Below, in pieces: positions 59,784-64,000 of a stretch of 64,000 bases of DNA. Source of the DNA: Pseudomonas veronii (lineage in GTDB: Bacteria > Pseudomonadota > Gammaproteobacteria > Pseudomonadales > Pseudomonadaceae); NCBI RefSeq assembly GCF_001439695.1, contig NZ_JYLL01000011.1, positions 62,001 through 126,000 on the forward strand, in the 5' to 3' direction. A program made the position numbers and the translations under genes. The notes under the pieces are model-generated. The model searched no databases. It was given only the letters and a program-made list of their open reading frames with translations, and was not told the origin of the DNA. Within the stretch, counting starts at the first letter, position 1, and each line of letters starts with the position of its first letter.

Positions 59784-61093
59784 AGTCGATCCAGCGGCAC
59801 CTGAGCCTGGGGCTGATCAGCGTGATGGTGGTGGTCGGCGTGGTGCTGGCGCAAACCAGCCTGTGGTTGTTCGAAGCCGGTTTGCAGCGCTATTTGGAGG
59901 CCGGCCTGCGCAACGACAGCGAGAACCTGCTGGTGGCGCTGGTGCGCGGGCCGAATGGCGTGCAACTCGACGAGCAACGCCTGGCGCCGGCCTATCAGCG
60001 GCCGTTCTCGGGGCATTATTTCCGTATCGATTTCGCCGACATCCACTGGCGCTCCCGCTCGTTGTGGGACCAGGAGCTGCCACGCCTGCCCGCGGCCGGG
60101 CTCAAGGGCAATCTGCAACTGGGGCCGGAAGGCCAGCAACTGTTGGTACTGCGTTCGGACTACAAGCGCTTCGGCCAATTGATTTCCATCAGCGTGGCCC
60201 AGGACTACACGCCCGTGCGTGAAAGCTTTCGGCTGATGCGTCAGATCGGCCTGGTGCTGGGGGTGGCGGCCCTGTTGCTGGTGTTGATCCTGCAACGGGT
60301 CACGGTCCGTCGTGCCTTGCGCCCGCTGGAAGTTGCGCGCAACCAGATCGCCCAGCTGCAACAGGGCCAGCGCTCGCAACTCGACACCCAGGTGCCGCAG
60401 GAGCTGGAACCGCTGGTGGCGCAGATCAACCACCTGCTGGCTCACACTGAAGACAGCCTCAAGCGTTCACGCAATGCCCTGGGCAACCTCGGCCACGCGC
60501 TGAAAACCCCGCTGTCGGTGCTGTTGAGCGCGGCGTCGAGCGAAGCGCTCAAGGATCAGCCGCGCTTGCGCACGCTGCTGCGCGAACAGCTTGAACAGGT
60601 GCAACAGCGCCTCGACCGCGAACTCAACCGCGCACGCCTGGCCGGCGACACCCTGCCGGGCGCCTTGTTTGATTGCGCGAACGAACTGCCGGGCCTGCTG
60701 GCGACCCTGAACATGGTCCACGGCGACCACCTGGACTTGAGCCACCACGCCGTCCCTGGCCTGCAATTGCCCTGGGACCGCGAAGACCTGCTGGAGCTGC
60801 TCGGCAACCTGCTGGATAACGCCTGCAAATGGGCGGATGCGCAGGTGCGCCTGAGCATCGGCGAGACGCCGCACAGTTACCTGCTGGCGGTGGAAGACGA
60901 CGGCCCCGGCATTCCCGAAGCCCAACACGACCGGGTGTTCAGCCGTGGTACGCGCCTGGACGAGCAGACCGACGGCCATGGCCTGGGCCTGGGAATCGTG
61001 CGCGATATCGTCGAGGTGTGGGGCGGGGTGTTGCAGTTGCAGGAAAGCCAACTGGGCGGGCTCAAGGTGCTGATCGAACTGCCCAAACGCTGA
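59780..61093 (+). CDS. Sensor histidine kinase (BqsS/CarS-like)
   Basis: A 437-residue kinase: TM1 about 9-31, periplasmic domain about 32-154, TM2 about 155-171, HAMP, HisKA with His239 ([16 protein letters not shown]) and HATPase with [18 protein letters not shown] and [15 protein letters not shown]. The LGHxLKTPLS box is of the PhoQ group. It overlaps the regulator gene by four bases. In P. aeruginosa the corresponding kinase BqsS senses iron(II) through a periplasmic RExxE motif; I cannot find RExxE in this periplasmic region. Confidence 0.85.
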   Translation: MKSIQRHLSLGLISVMVVVGVVLAQTSLWLFEAGLQRYLEAGLRNDSENLLVALVRGPNGVQLDEQRLAPAYQRPFSGHYFRIDFADIHWRSRSLWDQELPRLPAAGLKGNLQLGPEGQQLLVLRSDYKRFGQLISISVAQDYTPVRESFRLMRQIGLVLGVAALLLVLILQRVTVRRALRPLEVARNQIAQLQQGQRSQLDTQVPQELEPLVAQINHLLAHTEDSLKRSRNALGNLGHALKTPLSVLLSAASSEALKDQPRLRTLLREQLEQVQQRLDRELNRARLAGDTLPGALFDCANELPGLLATLNMVHGDHLDLSHHAVPGLQLPWDREDLLELLGNLLDNACKWADAQVRLSIGETPHSYLLAVEDDGPGIPEAQHDRVFSRGTRLDEQTDGHGLGLGIVRDIVEVWGGVLQLQESQLGGLKVLIELPKR

Positions 61094-61135
61094 GGTCGTT
61101 CAAAAATGGGGGGGAGGGGGCTTACCCCGGTACAG

Positions 61136-61178
61136 ACCGGAGACATCCTTTACGTTTGAAACCGGAGACATCGTTTAC
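61136..61178. mobile_element. Possible solo insertion-sequence end (IS481-like repeats)
   Basis: ACCGGAGACATCCTTTAC (61136-61153) and ACCGGAGACATCGTTTAC (61161-61178) are direct repeats differing at one position and spaced 25 bases apart. Doubled motifs of this kind, ending in TTTACA or similar, are typical of IS481-family ends in Pseudomonas (from memory). No transposase gene is next to it, so this would be a remnant. It lies beside a degraded REP half (about 61108-61130). Confidence 0.4.
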
Positions 61179-61219
61179 ATGTATTAATCATGGCCAGGCG
61201 ATGACCAGCCGATCAAAAG

Positions 61220-61309
61220 TGTGGGAGGGGGCTTGCCCCCGATAGCGGTGAATCAGTCGATGTAGCCTTTGACTGACCCACTGCAATCGGGGGCAAGCCC
61301 CCTCCCACA
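61220..61309. repeat. REPIN (inverted REP pair)
   Basis: TGTGGGAGGGGGCTTGCC... at 61220-61243 and its exact reverse complement at 61286-61309 give 24-bp perfect arms around a 42-base loop, each arm itself able to fold (GGGGGCTTGCCCCC). This is the common extragenic element of the P. fluorescens group, spread by RAYT transposases in trans. A degraded single half lies at about 61108-61130. It may act as a transcriptional end between the convergent genes. Confidence 0.9.
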
Positions 61310-61340
61310 TTGGATTTCCTTCAGAGTCGGTGTCGGTCAC

Positions 61341-63488
61341 TCACACCTGGAAATGATCCATCAACCCCTGTTGCTGATTGGCCAGGTGGTTCAACGCCTG
61401 GCTGACGCGCGCCGATTCGTTGGCCTGTTCCGACAGCGACTCGGTGACATCGCGGATTGTCGCCACGTTGCTGTTGATCTCCTCGGCCACTGCGCTTTGC
61501 TCTTCGGCGGCGCTGGCGATCTGTAGGTTCATGTCGCTGATCACTGTGACCGCGGCGCCGATCTGGCGCAGGGCGGTGACCGCCTCGCCGACTTGTTCGA
61601 CGCTGCTCTGGGCCTGGCGATAGCTGTTGCCCATGGCGCCGACCACATCGGTGGTGCCGCTTTGCAGTTGCTCGATCACCAGGCGGGTTTCTTCCACCGA
61701 CTCCTGGGTACGACGCGCCAGGTTGCGCACTTCGTCGGCGACCACGGCAAACCCACGGCCGGCCTCACCGGCCCGGGCCGCTTCGATGGCGGCGTTGAGG
61801 GCCAGCAGGTTGGTCTGCTCGGCGATGCCGCGAATCACTTCGAGCACCGAGCCGATCTGCGCACTGTTGGTCGCGAGGCCTTCAACCTGGGTCATGGCGG
61901 TGCTCATGTCCGCCGCCAGATGGCCGATGTTGGTGGTGGTGCGGTCGATCACCTGCAGGCCGTCACGGGTGGCCTGGTCGGCATCGCGCGCGGCTTGGGC
62001 GGCCTGGGCCGCACTGCGGGCGACGTCCTGGGCGGTGGCGCTCATTTCATGGGAGGCGGTGGCCACCTGGTCGACCTGGCGGTATTGCTGCTCCATGCCG
62101 GCGCTGGTTTCGCTGGCGATCGCGGCGGATTGGTCGGCGGTGCCGCGGGCGTCCTGCACCGAGCGTTTGACCTCGGCGATGATCGGCTGCAGTTTGTCGA
62201 GGAAGCGGTTGAACCAGCCGGCCAGTTGCCCCAGTTCGTCCTGTTTGGCGTAGTCCAGGCGGCGGGTCAGGTCGCCTTCGCCGCTGGCGATGTCTTCGAG
62301 CATGTGCGCCACGCTCAGGATCGGCCGGGTCACGCTGCGCGCCATCAGCCACACCAGTCCCAGGCCGATCACGGCGGCGAGCAGGCCCAGGCTCAACTCG
62401 AGCAGGGTGCCACGGGCGTTGTCGGCGTCCAGTTGCGCCTTGAGCGCTTCGGCCGGGCCCACCAGGATTTTTTCCGGCACATCCAGCAACACGCCCCACG
62501 GCTTGCCGCCGGGGATCGGCGTGAACGGTGCCAGGACCTTGAGTCGATGGTCGGCACGCAGGCTGCTGATCCGCGTACTGCCGGCCAGGGCGCTGAGCAA
62601 TTGCGCGCCGCTGGCGGTGTCGACCTGGTCCAGGCGCTGGCTGAGCTTGCTCGCATCCGGGCTGTAGCCGGCCAGCAAGCCGGTGGCGCTGAGAATGCTG
62701 ACCTGGGTCTGGCCGTCATACAGCGTGTGGCTCGCCTGCTGGCTCACCGCCTGCAGGCTGTTGAGGTTGATGTCCACCGACAGCGAGGCGATGACTTTGC
62801 CATTCACTATCAGCGGGAACACGAGGCTGGTCATCAGTACGTTTTGGCCGTCGATGACATAGAAGTACGGTTCGATCACACACGGTTTGAGGGTGGTGCG
62901 CGGGCAGGTGAACCAGGCGTTGGCCTTTTCTCCACTCGGGCCGATGCTGGTGTCGGACATGTCGCTTTCGGGCAGCGACATGGCGGTGAGTTTGCCGGGC
63001 GTCGGCTGTGACCAATAGAGGGCGAATCGGCCTTTGTCGTTGCTGCCCAGCTCTGGCTGGTTGACGAACAGCTCGTCCTTGCCGTCCAGGGCATTGGCTT
63101 CGAACACCAGGGACAAGCCGAGCAGGTCGGGGTTGGCCTGCAAGGCGGCCTTGACCTGGCGGGTCAAGTCTTCACGGGTGTCGAAGGCGTCAAGGAAGCG
63201 CTTTTCTGCCTGTTCGCGCAGGAACAGCACCTGGCGGGAAAACCCGTGACCGTATTGATAGGCATCCATGAACTGCTGGCGGATGCCCAGCGCCTGCGCT
63301 TCGCCCTGGGCTTCGATACGCGCCCGGGCCGCTTCGTCGAGCATGTGCATGCTGGAGGCTTTGACCTGCTGCGAACTCTGTTCCATGCGATACAGCGACA
63401 GACCCACCAGCAGGGTCACGATCCCCAGCAGGCAGAGGCCGGCGAGCAGGGTGATTTTCCATTGAATGGACAGCTGTCTGAGGGACAT
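61341..63488 (-). CDS. dCache methyl-accepting chemotaxis protein (TlpQ-like)
   Basis: A 715-residue receptor: TM1 about 12-32, a large periplasmic dCache-type sensor (about 33-360) with the segment [22 protein letters not shown]2 about 375-395, HAMP, and a signalling domain with tip [20 protein letters not shown] and [23 protein letters not shown] at good spacing supports ATG 63488. By position next to a bqsRS-like pair and a Na+/H+ antiporter it corresponds to TlpQ (PA2654) of P. aeruginosa, a receptor for histamine and polyamines; the ligand here is inferred only from that. Confidence 0.9.
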   Translation of the reverse strand: MSLRQLSIQWKITLLAGLCLLGIVTLLVGLSLYRMEQSSQQVKASSMHMLDEAARARIEAQGEAQALGIRQQFMDAYQYGHGFSRQVLFLREQAEKRFLDAFDTREDLTRQVKAALQANPDLLGLSLVFEANALDGKDELFVNQPELGSNDKGRFALYWSQPTPGKLTAMSLPESDMSDTSIGPSGEKANAWFTCPRTTLKPCVIEPYFYVIDGQNVLMTSLVFPLIVNGKVIASLSVDINLNSLQAVSQQASHTLYDGQTQVSILSATGLLAGYSPDASKLSQRLDQVDTASGAQLLSALAGSTRISSLRADHRLKVLAPFTPIPGGKPWGVLLDVPEKILVGPAEALKAQLDADNARGTLLELSLGLLAAVIGLGLVWLMARSVTRPILSVAHMLEDIASGEGDLTRRLDYAKQDELGQLAGWFNRFLDKLQPIIAEVKRSVQDARGTADQSAAIASETSAGMEQQYRQVDQVATASHEMSATAQDVARSAAQAAQAARDADQATRDGLQVIDRTTTNIGHLAADMSTAMTQVEGLATNSAQIGSVLEVIRGIAEQTNLLALNAAIEAARAGEAGRGFAVVADEVRNLARRTQESVEETRLVIEQLQSGTTDVVGAMGNSYRQAQSSVEQVGEAVTALRQIGAAVTVISDMNLQIASAAEEQSAVAEEINSNVATIRDVTESLSEQANESARVSQALNHLANQQQGLMDHFQV

Positions 63489-63656
63489 CGCGGAGCATCC
63501 TTTACCTGAAAACATAGAGAGCCTTTATATCGGCGGCTGTATTTTTTTCTTTATTCAAACGTTCAATTTAAATTTGAAAGCGACGTCGTTTTTTGACATG
63601 CGACCGCGCCTGCTGCAAAGTGCGCGCCCTCTAATAAGACCTCCTTCCAGCCTGCA

Positions 63657-63676
63657 CACCGGCAGTCATGCCGGTG
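63657..63676. other. Hairpin in the leader of the antiporter gene
   Basis: CACCGGCA and TGCCGGTG form a perfect 8-bp stem with a GTCA loop, 38 bases before the antiporter ATG and followed by a T-rich stretch (TATTTTGTTTTTTGC). It could be an attenuator-like leader element of the antiporter gene. Confidence 0.4.
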
Positions 63677-63714
63677 CGGGCATGCCTGTATTTTGTTTTT
63701 TGCTTGAGGTAACC

Positions 63715-64000
63715 ATGATTAACGCAGTCATCGCCGCGGTCGGCACCATGCTGGTGCTCAGCTTGTCCCGCGTGCATGTGGTCATCGCCATCATCGTCGG
63801 CGCCCTGGTGGGCGGGCTGACCGGTGGCCTGGGCATCGACGCCACGCTCCAGGCCTTCAACGGTGGGCTGGGTGGTGGCGCGACAGTGGCTTTGTCCTAC
63901 GCATTGCTCGGCGCTTTCGCGGTGGCGATTGCCAAGTCCGGCCTGGCCCATGCCCTGGCGGACAAGGCGTTGCTGCTGGTCGATCGCCAGGAAGCCAGCG
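63715..64000 (+). CDS. Na+/H+ antiporter family protein (3' end outside window)
   Basis: The first 95 codons of a membrane protein: hydrophobic helices MINAVIAAVGTMLVLSLSRV, VVIAIIVGALVGGLTGGLG and a Gly-rich stretch AFNGGLGGGATVALSYALLG, as in the Na+/H+ antiporter (NhaC-like) family corresponding to PA2653. GAGG lies five bases before the ATG at 63715. The gene is divergent from the TlpQ-like receptor and runs off the window. Confidence 0.78.
   Translation, partial: MINAVIAAVGTMLVLSLSRVHVVIAIIVGALVGGLTGGLGIDATLQAFNGGLGGGATVALSYALLGAFAVAIAKSGLAHALADKALLLVDRQEAS

Noticed and set aside
1-64000. CRISPR arrays, tRNA or rRNA genes, prophage
   Set aside because: Looked for regular spaced repeats, cloverleaf-like conserved stems and phage structural genes; none was found.

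Overview
The window is GC-rich, densely coded chromosomal DNA that I read as a Pseudomonas of the fluorescens group. The reasons are the gene content and codon use, an intergenic REPIN with GTGGGAGGGGGCTTGCCCCC arms, a perfect HrpL (hrp) box, and a right end (PepSY pair, bqsRS-like two-component genes, TlpQ-like receptor, Na+/H+ antiporter) that matches, from memory, the order of P. aeruginosa PA2659-PA2653. No rRNA, tRNA, CRISPR array, prophage or intact insertion sequence was seen.

Bases 1-15.95 kb are catabolic. A cut APC permease, an aldehyde dehydrogenase, a class III aminotransferase and an outer-membrane channel look like amine or amino-acid uptake and oxidation. After an IclR regulator, a tight plus-strand operon follows: ThDP decarboxylase, aldehyde dehydrogenase, a short-chain dehydrogenase lacking its catalytic residues, an Asp-box beta-propeller, a VOC dioxygenase-like protein, a PF06684 'amino acid synthesis' protein, an MhpA-like FAD hydroxylase and an MhpD-like hydratase, with an AraC regulator at the end. 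Parts resemble aromatic hydroxylation and meta-cleavage, but I know no pathway with this set.

Bases 16-24.4 kb hold a minus-strand two-component pair followed by two small proteins and an ABC-type membrane domain without ATPase. Then comes an AraC regulator divergent from an amine or amino-acid oxidation operon (ornithine cyclodeaminase-like, RidA, FAD oxidase, alpha/beta hydrolase), closed by a clear terminator. A TonB-dependent siderophore receptor with a Fur-box-like site follows.

Bases 27-48 kb form a large sensory locus. It has a CheY-like/CheC-like/histidine kinase/receiver operon; an inverted MCP-cheW-cheR cassette; a 965-residue multi-PAS kinase with a NarL-type regulator; and a full chemosensory operon (MCP, cheY, STAS, cheA, poly-HAMP MCP, cheW, cheW, cheR, cheD, cheB). 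The same palindrome, GTAGG-N6-CCTAC, stands before the first and last operons, suggesting the NarL-type regulator may control both. A decayed GAF-GGDEF-EAL gene lies inside the locus. Immediately downstream, a hrp box precedes an HrpK-like candidate type III secretion substrate and a second small candidate.

Bases 49.7-58.3 kb carry an MFS transporter divergent from a DapF-fold protein with both catalytic cysteines changed to serine, a codB-pucR-codA cytosine operon, a NUDIX hydrolase, queD and a patatin-like hydrolase. The last part (58.5-64 kb) carries the bqs-like operon, REP/IS remnants, the TlpQ-like chemoreceptor and the start of a Na+/H+ antiporter gene.
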